Source: DASSFG01 sp035547915 (lineage in GTDB: Bacteria > Planctomycetota > Planctomycetia > Pirellulales > JAICIG01). From it: DNA of 64,000 nt. The position numbers and the translations under genes are program-made. Below the pieces are notes generated by a model. The model was not told the origin of the DNA. It saw nothing but the letters and a program-made list of their open reading frames with translations, and did no database searches. This document shows positions 44,214 to 52,463 of the stretch, piece by piece; the first letter of the stretch is position 1, and each line of letters starts with the position of its first letter. The stretch is taken from positions 48,415 through 112,414 of the forward strand of contig DASZTS010000093.1 of assembly GCA_035547915.1 (NCBI GenBank). The letters run 5' to 3'.

Positions 44214-44620
44214 GCGGTCGGGCCGGTCAACTCGCATGACCTGCGGACGCTGGTGGCCTCGGGTGTCATCCAGAGGGCGACGCTGATAAGCCAGGGAAGC
44301 GGCCAGTGGGTTCCGGCCAATCAGGCGACGGGCCTATTTCCGGTCGCTACGGCGACGGCCAACCTGCGGTCCCGGTCGCTACGGCTAACCAGGTTGTGAT
44401 TACGGGCATTGATATTCCGATTACCGATCTGGCGATTCTCATGGTGGGTGGGCCTTCGCCACGATGCCCGCCAGCATCGTGCTCGCCTTCTGGGCGGCTA
44501 TTCCTGGTCGCTCGCCAAATGGTACATCGAGCCCGGACAGGGTTACGGGATCGTCTTACGGTGTGTTTGGGTGTGCTGGCGATCTGGGGCGTGAGTCGAT
44601 TCAAGAGCTGGTTCGGCTGA
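44214..44620 (+). pseudogene. decayed GYF_2-domain membrane protein
   Basis: From 44214 the frame encodes VGPVNSHDLRTLVASGVIQR and then ATLISQGSGQWVPANQATGL, the C-terminal two-thirds of a GYF_2 domain. A shift into another frame gives ANQVVITGIDIPITDLAILM; two further shifts are needed to read PASIVLAFWAAI, WYIEPGQGYG and VCLGVLAIWGVSRFKSWFG. The same membrane segment is intact at 5116-5343. The first part of the GYF domain is missing at the left, so the gene is truncated and frameshifted. Confidence 0.7.
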
Positions 44621-44639
44621 CGTCATGACGTGCGTCGCC

Positions 44640-44679
44640 AAAGTCGTCATTGCTGTCGAAGCGGTGGCGGCTTTTTGTT
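44640..44679. terminator. bidirectional terminator (paralogue of 5366-5412)
   Basis: AAAGTCGTCA (44640-44649) pairs with TGGCGGCTTT (44665-44674) using G-U pairs, followed by TTGTTTT. It lies between the GYF pseudogene and the convergent LRR gene, as at the other locus. Confidence 0.65.
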
Positions 44680-44693
44680 TTGGAGAAAGGAAA

Positions 44694-45131
44694 TCATAGG
44701 CTCGTCAAGATACCGCAATTCGGCAATGCCTTCTGGAGGCGGGCGACTCCGTCTTTCGTGACGCGAGTACGGGGGAGCAAGAGATATTGCAGCTTCGTCA
44801 AACCTTCGAGATGAACCATGCCGGCATCCGTAATCCCGGTGCTTCCAAGGTGAAGGATTTGGAGGGCCGTCAGGACTTTCAGATGAGCTAAGAAGTCGTC
44901 GGTGACCCGAGTGCTGGAGAGCGAAACCACCTCAACGTCGCCAAGGTAATCACGCGGAAGGCACCGCCGCAGAAATGGCTCACGCGAGACGTAGTACACC
45001 TCTCCGCCCACAGCCTCAATCGCCTTCACCGCCCGCCGCTGCCGCTCGGCACGCATGCCCCACACGCCCAGGGCGATGCAAGCGGCGGTTACGAGGGCCA
45101 GCAGAAGGCGAAGGGAGAACTGCTTGGGCAT
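44694..45131 (-). CDS. leucine-rich repeat membrane-anchored protein (copy C)
   Basis: A 145-aa paralogue of the genes at 5405 and 5968: anchor helix LRLLLALVTAACIALGVWGM, then RAERQRRAVKAIEAVGG, then three LRR units (VTDDFLAHLKVL, ITDAGMVHLEGL, VTKDGVARLQKA). ATG 45131 overlaps the stop of the upstream membrane gene (TGATG), so the longer frame to 45203 is not used. It has fewer repeats than copies A and B. Confidence 0.8.
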   Translation of the reverse strand: MPKQFSLRLLLALVTAACIALGVWGMRAERQRRAVKAIEAVGGEVYYVSREPFLRRCLPRDYLGDVEVVSLSSTRVTDDFLAHLKVLTALQILHLGSTGITDAGMVHLEGLTKLQYLLLPRTRVTKDGVARLQKALPNCGILTSL

Positions 45132-45556
45132 CAAACGACTTCTTTGTTCCCGCGATTGACGAGAACGAAGGCGAGGATAAAGACAAAGGCGGTAATGACC
45201 CAAACCAAATCAAATCGGCCACCCTGCCAAGCCGGGAATGCCATTCGAGCGGCCACTCCGACGAGGCATGTCGTAAAGCCGACAGAGAGTAACCAAAGTT
45301 GCTTGGCCGTGGGATACTTATGCCGAAGCTGCCCAACCATACGCGGCCCAAACGCGAAGCCAAAGGACAGCGGGATGAAAACTCGTGCCAGCGGGTAGGT
45401 AGCTTGGAGCCATCCCAGAAGAACACCGCCGACAATGGAGATGGCAAACACAGGCCAGCCCTCAACAAATTCCTCGACGGACCTCCGCTCAAGGCGAAAC
45501 GACTTCATACGCTGACTCGCATCGGTCGAATACGGAAGCGAAGCTTCGCATGCCAT
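45131..45556 (-). CDS. small integral membrane protein, up to 141 aa
   Basis: Three to four hydrophobic segments are visible: FAISIVGGVLLGWLQATYPL, VFIPLSFGFAFG, LWLLSVGFTTCLVGVAA and LVWVITAFVFILAFVL. ATG 45556 lies in the leader ATGGCATGCGAAGCTTCGC that is also the start region of LRR copy B, so the 5' end appears to be a recombination joint; ATG 45508 (MKSFRLERRSVEEFVEGW) is the alternative start. It is coupled to LRR copy C through TGATG. No family recognised. Confidence 0.6.
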   Translation of the reverse strand: MACEASLPYSTDASQRMKSFRLERRSVEEFVEGWPVFAISIVGGVLLGWLQATYPLARVFIPLSFGFAFGPRMVGQLRHKYPTAKQLWLLSVGFTTCLVGVAARMAFPAWQGGRFDLVWVITAFVFILAFVLVNRGNKEVV

Positions 45557-45587
45557 TAGGCTAACGGCTTTGCCGAGAGAAGCGAAG

Positions 45588-45653
45588 CCAAAAAAGAAGC
45601 CCGATCGCAGGCGGGGCAGGTACCTGGGTCGGGCTTTGACGATTTGGGTCGTC
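45588..45653 (-). terminator. two-hairpin structured element (copy 2)
   Basis: Minus strand: small hairpin GACGA-CCCAAA-TCGTC (45653-45638), then AGCCCGA...TCGGGCT enclosing CCCAGGTACCTGCCCCGCCT, then TCTTTTTT. Compared with copy 1 (6611-6673), both stems show paired substitutions while the loop is kept. It starts 7 nt after the stop of the 93-aa gene. Confidence 0.7.
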
Positions 45654-45659
45654 AGTGAT

Positions 45660-45941
45660 TTAGGATATCGGGCGAGTCGGGAAATGCAAGGAAAACATGC
45701 GGTCGGTTCGCAATGCCGCACGCTCGTTGTCGACTGTGCCTAGAAAGGCACTCATTTCTATTTGCCGGTGGTAGAAAGAATTCATGTCGGTCGGCGTGGG
45801 GAGTTGGCAGAATACCTCAGCAAGATAGGGGTAGGAAATCATCCGGGCTCGGTGCTCTGGAAAATCATCGATTAGCCGGTTCGCCGCGTTTCGAACCTCT
45901 TCTTTCATGACTTCCCATTGCTCAGCCATCGTCTGTGACAT
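45660..45941 (-). CDS. hypothetical protein, 93 aa
   Basis: ATG 45941 follows GGAGATGATGAGCC. The product is MSQTMAEQWEVMKEEVRNAA continuing as a helical, acidic N-terminal half, then SYPYLAEVFCQLPTPTD and a basic end. No family recognised. It occupies the slot between tRNA-Val and the two-hairpin terminator that an unrelated 95-aa gene occupies at tRNA-Pro. Low similarity to neighbours and AT-richer flanks suggest acquired DNA. Confidence 0.6.
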   Translation of the reverse strand: MSQTMAEQWEVMKEEVRNAANRLIDDFPEHRARMISYPYLAEVFCQLPTPTDMNSFYHRQIEMSAFLGTVDNERAALRTDRMFSLHFPTRPIS

Positions 45942-45967
45942 GGCTCATCATCTCCGTTTGAGTGCAA

Positions 45968-46015
45968 AATCGTCCCCCTAAATCGTCCCCACCCGAATCC
46001 CTAAAAATCGTCCCC
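45968..46015 (+). repeat. three AAATCGTCCCC direct repeats beside tRNA-Val
   Basis: AAATCGTCCCC is repeated exactly at 45968-45978, 45980-45990 and 46005-46015, about 45 bp from the 3' end of tRNA-Val. The tRNA-Pro locus has three AAGGGTCA repeats in the equivalent place. Confidence 0.6.
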
Positions 46016-46058
46016 AAAAACCCGTTCCATAAATCCTTATCCTTCAGTCACTTACAGT

Positions 46059-46131
46059 GGGCGATATCCGACTCGAACGGATGACATCCACGGTGTAAAC
46101 GTGGCGCTCTAACCAACTGAGCTAATCGCCC
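46059..46131 (-). tRNA. tRNA-Val (anticodon TAC)
   Basis: A 73-nt cloverleaf on the minus strand: acceptor GGGCGAT/ATCGCCC, D arm AGCTCAGTTGGTTAGAGC, anticodon arm CCACG-TTTACAC-CGTGG with anticodon TAC, T arm ATCCGTTCGAGTCGGAT. CCA is not encoded. Accessory genes lie on its 3' side. Confidence 0.95.
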
Positions 46132-46136
46132 GGTAC

Positions 46137-46165
46137 AATATTGCGTTAAATGCAAATATATTCAA
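46137..46165 (-). promoter_or_regulatory. promoter of tRNA-Val
   Basis: Minus strand: TTGAAT (46165-46160), 17 nt, AATATT (46142-46137), in an AT-rich stretch ending 5 nt before the mature tRNA. Confidence 0.45.
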
Positions 46166-46176
46166 AAAGTCTTGGG

Positions 46177-47172
46177 TCACCCGGCTCGCACGGCGAGGGC
46201 GTCGCGGAGTGATTCGAGTTGGCCGGCGGAGCCGAGCATCTGGTTCTTGTGGGTGATGAAGCCGGCGTATTCGCTCATGAAGACCTTGCCGCTGGTGCGC
46301 AGATCAAAGTCCTCAGGCTTGTCGCGGAAGACCTCGCGGAGCACGCCACACCAGACGAGACGACCGTCGGTGTCGATGTTCACCTTGGTTACCCCTAGTT
46401 TGGCCGCGGGGAGGTAATCCTTCTCGGGCACGCCGCTCGTCGATCGCATCTTGCCGCCGGCCGCGTTGATGCGGTCGACCCACTCCTTGGGCACGCTGCT
46501 GGAGCCGTGCATCACGAGCGGAAAGTTGGGCAGGCGCTTCTGAATCTCCTCGATGCGGTCGAAGTGCAGCCCCTGGTTGCCGCTGAACTTATAGGCGCCG
46601 TGCGAGGTGCCGATGGCCACGGCCAGCGAATCGCAGCCGCTCCGCTCGACAAATTCGACCGCCTGGTCGGGATCGGTCAGGCAGGCGTGGTCGGCCGAGA
46701 CGGAAATGTCTTCTTCCACGCCGCCGAGCATGCCGAGTTCGGCTTCGACCGAGAGCCCGCGGTCGTGCGCCCGGTCGACCACGCGGCGGGTAGTGGCGAT
46801 GTTGCCGTCGAACGGCTCATGCGAAGCGTCGATCATCACCGAGGAATAGAAGCCGCTCTCGATGCACTCATAGGCCACCTCTTCGGTGCCGTGGTCGAGG
46901 TGCACGGCAAAGATCGCTTCCGGAAAGACTTCTTCGGCCGTGCGGATCATCGCTTCCAAGAACCGCTTGTCGGTATAGCCGCGGGCACCGCGTGAAAGCT
47001 GGATGATGAACGGGGCGCTCAGCTTCGCGCTGGTCGTCTCGCCGTTCGAGTCCTTCTTACCCAGATTGCCGCGAAACAGCCCGATGGTCTGCTCAAGGTT
47101 GTTGATATTGTAGGCGCCGACGGCGTACTTCCCGTAGGCGTGTTCGAAGAGTTCTTTCGTCGTGACGATCAT
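46177..47172 (-). CDS. fba: class II fructose-bisphosphate aldolase
   Basis: A 331-aa zinc-dependent aldolase of glycolysis/gluconeogenesis, cleaving fructose-1,6-bisphosphate to DHAP and GAP. ATG 47172 follows CAGGAGAACGCGAG. Motifs: AVGAYNINNLEQ, the zinc site VHLDHGTEE, VEAELGMLGGVEED, AIGTSHGAYKF and MHGSSSVPKEW, plus NIDTDGRL. The extension to 47289 is outside the family and is rejected. Length and motifs fit the class II type with an intact catalytic site. Confidence 0.95.
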   Translation of the reverse strand: MIVTTKELFEHAYGKYAVGAYNINNLEQTIGLFRGNLGKKDSNGETTSAKLSAPFIIQLSRGARGYTDKRFLEAMIRTAEEVFPEAIFAVHLDHGTEEVAYECIESGFYSSVMIDASHEPFDGNIATTRRVVDRAHDRGLSVEAELGMLGGVEEDISVSADHACLTDPDQAVEFVERSGCDSLAVAIGTSHGAYKFSGNQGLHFDRIEEIQKRLPNFPLVMHGSSSVPKEWVDRINAAGGKMRSTSGVPEKDYLPAAKLGVTKVNIDTDGRLVWCGVLREVFRDKPEDFDLRTSGKVFMSEYAGFITHKNQMLGSAGQLESLRDALAVRAG

Positions 47173-47643
47173 CTCGCGTTCTCCTGGCAATGAATGGAAA
47201 CGAGCGAGTCGCCACTCCGCTACGCACCCAAAAACGGGGCACGAAAAGACGCCCGGAGCCCGTGGTTTACCCGGCTTACCCGAGACCATCTTTTGGCGAC
47301 CACCAAACCTGGCGCGGCCGATTAAAAACGTGTCGGCCGAGGCCCGGCTTTTCGCCGGACGGCAGGCCCGTTCTCGCGGCCACGCGTGGCAAACGATTGT
47401 TCCGTCTGCGCGCGGCCCATTCTAGCCGCTGACGACGAAAACTGCCAGCGGGCCAAGGCTTACATTGCTCGGCCGGGGCCGGGTGGATAGAATCGGCGGC
47501 CCGACGGTGGAACCGTCGACCGAGAGCGGCTGACACAATCCGGAAGCTGGGGCGCCGCGGGCAAAAATCGGCCGTGAGGCGCCGATCTTTTTGAAGCTCG
47601 ATCCGGTTTCGTCGGTCGCCCCTCAATATCACGGACGATAGCC
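47173..47643. other. 471 bp gap with family 1 element, no gene
   Basis: Divergent promoters of fba and kdsD must lie here. The only structure I can support is the repeat at 47525-47620, which ends about 24 bp before the kdsD start. No credible ORF. Confidence 0.45.
47525..47620 (-). repeat. intergenic hairpin element, family 1, copy 4
   Basis: Left end AGCGGCTGACACAATCCGG, right end CCGGTTTCGTCGGTCGCC, with the core CAAAAATCGGCCGTGAGGCG followed by CCGATCTTTTTG. Same orientation as the copy at 38233 and opposite to those at 12195 and 18408. Confidence 0.65.
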
Positions 47644-48657
47644 ATGACAAGCGAAGCGTCGCCGTTAGGCGACCTCAGCCCATTCGAACAGCTCCGCTAC
47701 GCCCAAGAGATCATCCGCATCGAGGCGCAGGCGCTGGAAAAGATCGCCAGCCGGCTCGATGGGCGTTTCTGCCGAGCGGCGGCCCGTCTGCTCGACTGCC
47801 GCGGCACGGTCATCGTCACCGGCATCGGCAAGGCTGGGCTCATCGCCCAGAAAGTCTCGGCCACGCTCGCGTCGACCGGCACGCGGAGCATCTTCTTGCA
47901 TCCGACCGAGGCGCTGCACGGCGACCTGGGACGAGTCTGCGAAGACGACGTGGCGCTCGTGCTCTCGCAGAGCGGCGAAACCGAGGAAGTGCTCAGGTTG
48001 CTCCCCTCGCTGGCACGGCTGGAAGTGCCGATCATCGCCATGACGAGCCGGGCCACGAGCACACTGGCCCGCGCCGCGACGGTGGTGCTGGAACTCGGTC
48101 CGCTCAAGGAAGCCTGCCCGTTGGGCTTGGCACCGAGCACCAGCACGACGGCCATGCTCGCGCTCGGCGACGCGTTGGCGCTGGTCACCAGCCGGATGTT
48201 GTCGTTCGGGCACCATGATTTCGCGCGTGTCCATCCGGGAGGGAGCCTGGGACAGCGGCTGAGCACGGTCGACGAGCGCATGCGCCCGCTGGCCGAATGC
48301 CGGCTGGCCCAGGATTCACAAAACGTGCGCGCGGTGTTCGCCGAGCTGCGCCGGCCGGGGAGGCGAACCGGCGCCATCCTGCTCGTCGACGACGAAGGGC
48401 GGCTGTCGGGCATCTTCACCGACAGCGACCTGGCTCGGCTCTTCGAGGCCCGCCGCGACGAAGCATTCGATCAACCGATTTCGGAGGTGATGACCGCCCA
48501 ACCCCGCACCGTGCCGGCGGGTTCGATGTTGGCCGACGCGGTGGCCATCCTGGCCGAATTGAAGATCAGCGAATTGCCGGTCGTCGACCGCGCCGGCCTG
48601 CCCGTAGGGCTGCTCGACGTAACCGACGTGGTCGGTATGATTCCGGAGGAGGGGTGA
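47644..48657 (+). CDS. kdsD: arabinose-5-phosphate isomerase (KpsF/GutQ family)
   Basis: A 337-aa enzyme that converts ribulose-5-P to arabinose-5-P, the first step of Kdo synthesis. The N-terminal SIS domain (~45-180) has VIVTGIGKAGLIAQKVSATL, FLHPTEALHGDLG and LSQSGETEEV. Two CBS domains follow, with FTDSDLARLFEARR and ISELPVVDRAGLPVGLLDV. It is followed 33 bp later by kdsC, so the two Kdo enzymes form an operon, and then by an LPS-export-like gene. Confidence 0.93.
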   Translation: MTSEASPLGDLSPFEQLRYAQEIIRIEAQALEKIASRLDGRFCRAAARLLDCRGTVIVTGIGKAGLIAQKVSATLASTGTRSIFLHPTEALHGDLGRVCEDDVALVLSQSGETEEVLRLLPSLARLEVPIIAMTSRATSTLARAATVVLELGPLKEACPLGLAPSTSTTAMLALGDALALVTSRMLSFGHHDFARVHPGGSLGQRLSTVDERMRPLAECRLAQDSQNVRAVFAELRRPGRRTGAILLVDDEGRLSGIFTDSDLARLFEARRDEAFDQPISEVMTAQPRTVPAGSMLADAVAILAELKISELPVVDRAGLPVGLLDVTDVVGMIPEEG

Positions 48658-48690
48658 CCGGAACGAGCCATTCACAAGCGGACCGCGTAT

Positions 48691-49215
48691 ATGACCTTAG
48701 CCAAGCGTTGCCAGGCGATCGAGCTGATCGTTTCCGACATCGATGGGGTGCTGACCGACGGCGGAATTATCTTCAACAACGAAGGGATCGAGATTAAGCG
48801 TTTTCACATCCGCGACGGTCTGGGCATCAAGCTCTGGCAGTGGGCGGGGGGGAAGTTCGGCATCATTACCGGCAGAAATTCCCATATCGTCAATGTCAGG
48901 GCCGCCGAATTGGGCATCGATGTGGTGCGGCAGGGAACCGAGCAGAAGACCGCCGCGCTGCGCGAAATCGCCACCCAGTTTGGCCTCTCGGCCGAGCAGA
49001 TCTGTTACATCGGCGACGATCTGCCCGACCTGTCGGCCGTGCGGTTCGCCGGGTTGGGTGTGGCCGTGGCCGACGCCTGTGCGGAGTTGCGCGGCGCGGC
49101 GGTCTATGTCACGCAGCTTAACGGTGGCCAGGGCGCCGTGCGCGAGACGGTCGAACTGATCCTCAAGTCGCAGCAACGCTGGGACGACGTGATCCAGAAG
49201 TACGGTCAATTTTGA
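48691..49215 (+). CDS. kdsC: 3-deoxy-D-manno-octulosonate 8-phosphate phosphatase
   Basis: A 174-aa HAD phosphatase of the capless KdsC type that removes phosphate from Kdo-8-P. Motif I is DIDGVLTDG with D16 and D18, motif II IITGRNS, motif III/IV QKTAAL and CYIGDDLPDLSAV. The C-terminal HxGxGAVRE-like segment reads GGQGAVRETVELIL, typical of KdsC. It lies between kdsD and the large LptA/LptC-like gene. Confidence 0.93.
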   Translation: MTLAKRCQAIELIVSDIDGVLTDGGIIFNNEGIEIKRFHIRDGLGIKLWQWAGGKFGIITGRNSHIVNVRAAELGIDVVRQGTEQKTAALREIATQFGLSAEQICYIGDDLPDLSAVRFAGLGVAVADACAELRGAAVYVTQLNGGQGAVRETVELILKSQQRWDDVIQKYGQF

Positions 49216-49223
49216 TAGTCGTG

Positions 49224-49291
49224 GCCAACAAACCGATCGGGCATCTCGTCTCTGCCGAATTGCCGCGCGGGTTTCTCATTAGCCGCTAAAA
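49224..49291 (+). repeat. 68 bp intergenic repeat, family 2, copy C
   Basis: Runs from GCCAACAAACCGATCGGGCA through TCTCTGCCGAATTG to TTAGCCGCTAAAA. It fills almost all of the 83 bp between kdsC and the next gene. Confidence 0.6.
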
Positions 49292-49298
49292 CGCCCGG

Positions 49299-52200
49299 AT
49301 GCCCAAATACGTTCGCATCGTTGGCAGTTTCCTGGTCGTCGTCGCGACATATTGCGTTTATTCGCTGCTGGTCGTCCCCTTCATCGAGCCGGAAGACACC
49401 GCCGGCGCGGTCGAGACGGTCACCGAGGAAGAGCGCAAGGAAGCCTTGGCCAATGTGATCAATCAGCGCGCCGACCTGCGGCACTGGTTCAAGGAAGGGG
49501 ATTGGGAACTGACCACTCCCAAGATTCTGGAAACGGCCCAGGGCAAGCTGTTGCTGAAAGAGTACGTGCCGGACGAGAAGGATCCGCACGAGATGGAGCT
49601 CAAGCCGTGCACGATGATCTTCATGCCCGAGGGGAATTTCGAAAACGAAGAGGAACGGGCACGGCGGGCGATCGTGCTGCGATCTCCCGACGGCGCGCGG
49701 CTGCGGTTCGCCGAGCCGATCGACCTCAAGAAAGGGCAGGTGGGGAGCAAGATCGTCGGCGGTGTGTTGCTGGGAAAGGTGACGATTCAGAGCGGTCAGC
49801 GGTTGCCGGGACCGGAGGACGACCTGCTCTTGTTGACCGAACGCGTGACGCTGACCAACGACGTGATCACCACGCCGCACCAGGTGGAGTTCTTCCAAGG
49901 GCCGAACCAGGGCCGCGGCCGCGACATGCGGCTGGCGCTGACCACCGAAGCCGAGAAAGAAGCCCACCCGTCGTACGCGGCGATCAAGTCGCTGGAACTC
50001 GCCCGCGACGTTTACATGCGGATGGAATCGTCGGAGGGGGACCTCTTCATGGACGGTGACAAGCAAGTGCCGTCCGGGCCGGCCGCTCCCGCCGCCGATT
50101 CCGATCCCAATTCCAAAAAGCCGAAGCCGCCGGTCGAGATCACCTGCCAGGGACGGTTCCATTTCGATGCGCGCGGCTACGTTGCCACGTTCCACGACAA
50201 CGTCGACGTGGTGCGACTGAATGCCATCGGCCCCAGCGATACGCTCAAGTGCGACAAGCTGGCCCTGCACTTCGAAAACGATCCGACGGCAGCACCGCCG
50301 GCCACGCCGGCTGCCAAGCCAAGCGGCAAGTCGACGCCCAAGCTGCGGCCCAAGCTGATCGTCGCGGACGGCAATCCGGTGATCTTGGATTCGCCCTCCA
50401 ACGGCATCGATGCCCGCGGTCAGCGGTTGGAATACGATGTCCAGAACCGCAGCGGCAAACTGCTCGACGACAAGGAAGCCGCGCTGCGGCAGAACGACCC
50501 GGTATCGAAGCAAGTGCGCGAGATTCACGCCCGCGAGTTGGAGTTCGAGTCCGATACGACTCAGCCTTCGGGGCCGCCGCGACGCGTCGACGCGCGGGGC
50601 AAAGGCTGGCTGCGCGGCTCGCCGCCCGATAACCCGGGTCAACAGATCTTCGTGAGCTGGACGTCGCGATTGACGTTCTATCCCTTCGAGGGGAACCAGG
50701 TGTTGTCGATCCGCGGCAACGCTCACGTGCAGTCGGCCGATGCCGGCGGGCTCGACGCCGACGAGATCCACGTTTGGCTGGAAAAGGCCGTGCCCGGCGG
50801 ACCGACGCTGGCCGCCAAAGGCAAGAGCGACGGTGGGTTTGTGCCGCAGAAGATGACAGCCATCGGGCATGTGCGGCCCGATACGCCGCAATTGCAGGGC
50901 CTCATCGGGCAACTGAGCGTGTGGTTCGAGAAGGAGCCGCCGCCGGTCGTCACCGCGGCCCCTACCACCGCCGCGGCGGCACCACCGCCGCCCGAGCCCG
51001 AGAAGCCGGCCGAGCGTGCCCCGCCCAACCAGCGCTGGCATGTCTCGGGCGATATGGTCAAGGCGCAGGCGCTGCTGCGCATCGGCGGCAAGACCGACGT
51101 GACGCAGATGACGCTCGACGGGCATGCCCGCTGTGCCGAACTGCCGATGCCCGTGAAACCCGATCGGCCGTTGCCCGAAAAGCCCGAGCAACTCATGGAG
51201 ATCACCGGCGAGCAACTGCACCTCGTGCAGCCGACGCCACAGGAGACGACGGTGCGCATCACGGGCCGGCCGGGGAGGGTGATAGCGCGCGGCATGACGC
51301 TCGAGGGCGGCAGCGAAAAGCAACCGGGTAGCATCTATCTGCACCGCGCGAGCAATCACCTATGGGTGCCCGGACCCGGTGTGCTTATCTTGCCCGTGGC
51401 CGAAGATATGCAGGGCCGCAAATTGGCCCAGCCCCAACTGCTCAGGGTTAATTGGCAGGGGCGGATGGATTTCGACGGCACGGTCGCCCATTTTCTGAAG
51501 AGCGAGAAGAGCAAACTCGACGTGGTGGCCCGGACGGACGAATCGGTGCTCAAGACACCCGACATGCAAGTCATCTTCCAAGAGCCCGTCCACTTCGACG
51601 GCGGTCACGGGAGCGGCGCTCGCCCCCAGGTCGATCGGCTGATCTGCCGGCGGGGAGTCGACATGGACCACCACGAATTTCAGCTCGGCAAGCAAACCTC
51701 GTGGGAGCGCATGAAGGCGCGCGACCTGGTGTATGAATACCGCACGGGCGACCTCATGGCCGATGGGCCGGGTACGGTCACGCGTACCTGGCTCGACGAC
51801 GGCAGCTCTTCGCCCAGCATGTTGAGCGGCCCGACCGCGAAGAAAAAGGGGCAGCCCGCGAAGCCCGCGAACAGCGGCCCGCGAATGCTCTACTTGCACT
51901 CCACGTTCGACGACAAGTTGACGGGCAACCAGCACCGCGAGTTGGTGACCCTGCATCACCGCGTCAAATCGGTCTACGGGCCGGTGCTGAATTGGATGTC
52001 GACCATCGACCCCAACCACCCGGAACGCTTCGGCACCGAGGCCTTCGTCGTCGAATGCGAAAAGCTGGATGTGGCCAAGGTCGGGCAGACGCGCCAAGGT
52101 CAACCCGCGATGGTGCTCTCCGGCGAGGGGAACACGCTCATCATCGGCTCCGACTTTTCGGCCCGCTGCCGCAACCTGCACTACGAATCGAGCAAGGACC

Positions 52201-52400
52201 AACTCGTCCTCTCGGGCGACGGTCGAGCGCCGGCCACCTTCTATCGCAATCAACAACTCGGCTCGAACCCGCTCGATTTCTCGGCCTCACGGATTCTCTA
52301 CTATCCCAAGACGCAGAAGCTCAACGTCGATAAATTTCAATCGCTCGACGTGAAAGATCTTCAGTCGCAGAAGCCGTCGAAAAAACCGGGCACGCGGTAG
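49299..52400 (+). CDS. giant LptA/LptC-like (OstA-type) envelope protein, 1033 aa
   Basis: An N-terminal signal anchor (IVGSFLVVVATYCVYSLLVV, residues ~7-26) is followed by ~1000 residues of beta-rich sequence in repeated units such as ARGYVATFHDNVDVVRL, GRMDFDGTVAHFLKSEKSKL and LHYESSKDQLVLSGDG, broken by Pro/Ala linkers. This is the OstA/LptA-type pattern of bridging lipid carriers. E. coli LptC and LptA are both under 200 aa, so this would be a fused, expanded version. Its place directly after kdsD-kdsC supports a role in LPS export. No lptB or permease follows. Confidence 0.65.
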   Translation: MPKYVRIVGSFLVVVATYCVYSLLVVPFIEPEDTAGAVETVTEEERKEALANVINQRADLRHWFKEGDWELTTPKILETAQGKLLLKEYVPDEKDPHEMELKPCTMIFMPEGNFENEEERARRAIVLRSPDGARLRFAEPIDLKKGQVGSKIVGGVLLGKVTIQSGQRLPGPEDDLLLLTERVTLTNDVITTPHQVEFFQGPNQGRGRDMRLALTTEAEKEAHPSYAAIKSLELARDVYMRMESSEGDLFMDGDKQVPSGPAAPAADSDPNSKKPKPPVEITCQGRFHFDARGYVATFHDNVDVVRLNAIGPSDTLKCDKLALHFENDPTAAPPATPAAKPSGKSTPKLRPKLIVADGNPVILDSPSNGIDARGQRLEYDVQNRSGKLLDDKEAALRQNDPVSKQVREIHARELEFESDTTQPSGPPRRVDARGKGWLRGSPPDNPGQQIFVSWTSRLTFYPFEGNQVLSIRGNAHVQSADAGGLDADEIHVWLEKAVPGGPTLAAKGKSDGGFVPQKMTAIGHVRPDTPQLQGLIGQLSVWFEKEPPPVVTAAPTTAAAAPPPPEPEKPAERAPPNQRWHVSGDMVKAQALLRIGGKTDVTQMTLDGHARCAELPMPVKPDRPLPEKPEQLMEITGEQLHLVQPTPQETTVRITGRPGRVIARGMTLEGGSEKQPGSIYLHRASNHLWVPGPGVLILPVAEDMQGRKLAQPQLLRVNWQGRMDFDGTVAHFLKSEKSKLDVVARTDESVLKTPDMQVIFQEPVHFDGGHGSGARPQVDRLICRRGVDMDHHEFQLGKQTSWERMKARDLVYEYRTGDLMADGPGTVTRTWLDDGSSSPSMLSGPTAKKKGQPAKPANSGPRMLYLHSTFDDKLTGNQHRELVTLHHRVKSVYGPVLNWMSTIDPNHPERFGTEAFVVECEKLDVAKVGQTRQGQPAMVLSGEGNTLIIGSDFSARCRNLHYESSKDQLVLSGDGRAPATFYRNQQLGSNPLDFSASRILYYPKTQKLNVDKFQSLDVKDLQSQKPSKKPGTR

Positions 52401-52463
52401 CAGCCGACTCTTGGCATCGTAACACGGCGATCGCATGCGTAGGCCGGTCAGCGGATGGTTCGG

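Noticed and set aside
45968..46015. CRISPR array
   Set aside because: Only three 11-mers with 1-14 bp between them; no spacer-length units and no cas genes in the window.
49206..51359. 717-codon open frame antisense to the LptA/LptC-like gene
   Set aside because: Arg/His/Gly-rich shadow composition and no ribosome-binding site; the sense gene has a signal anchor and operon context.
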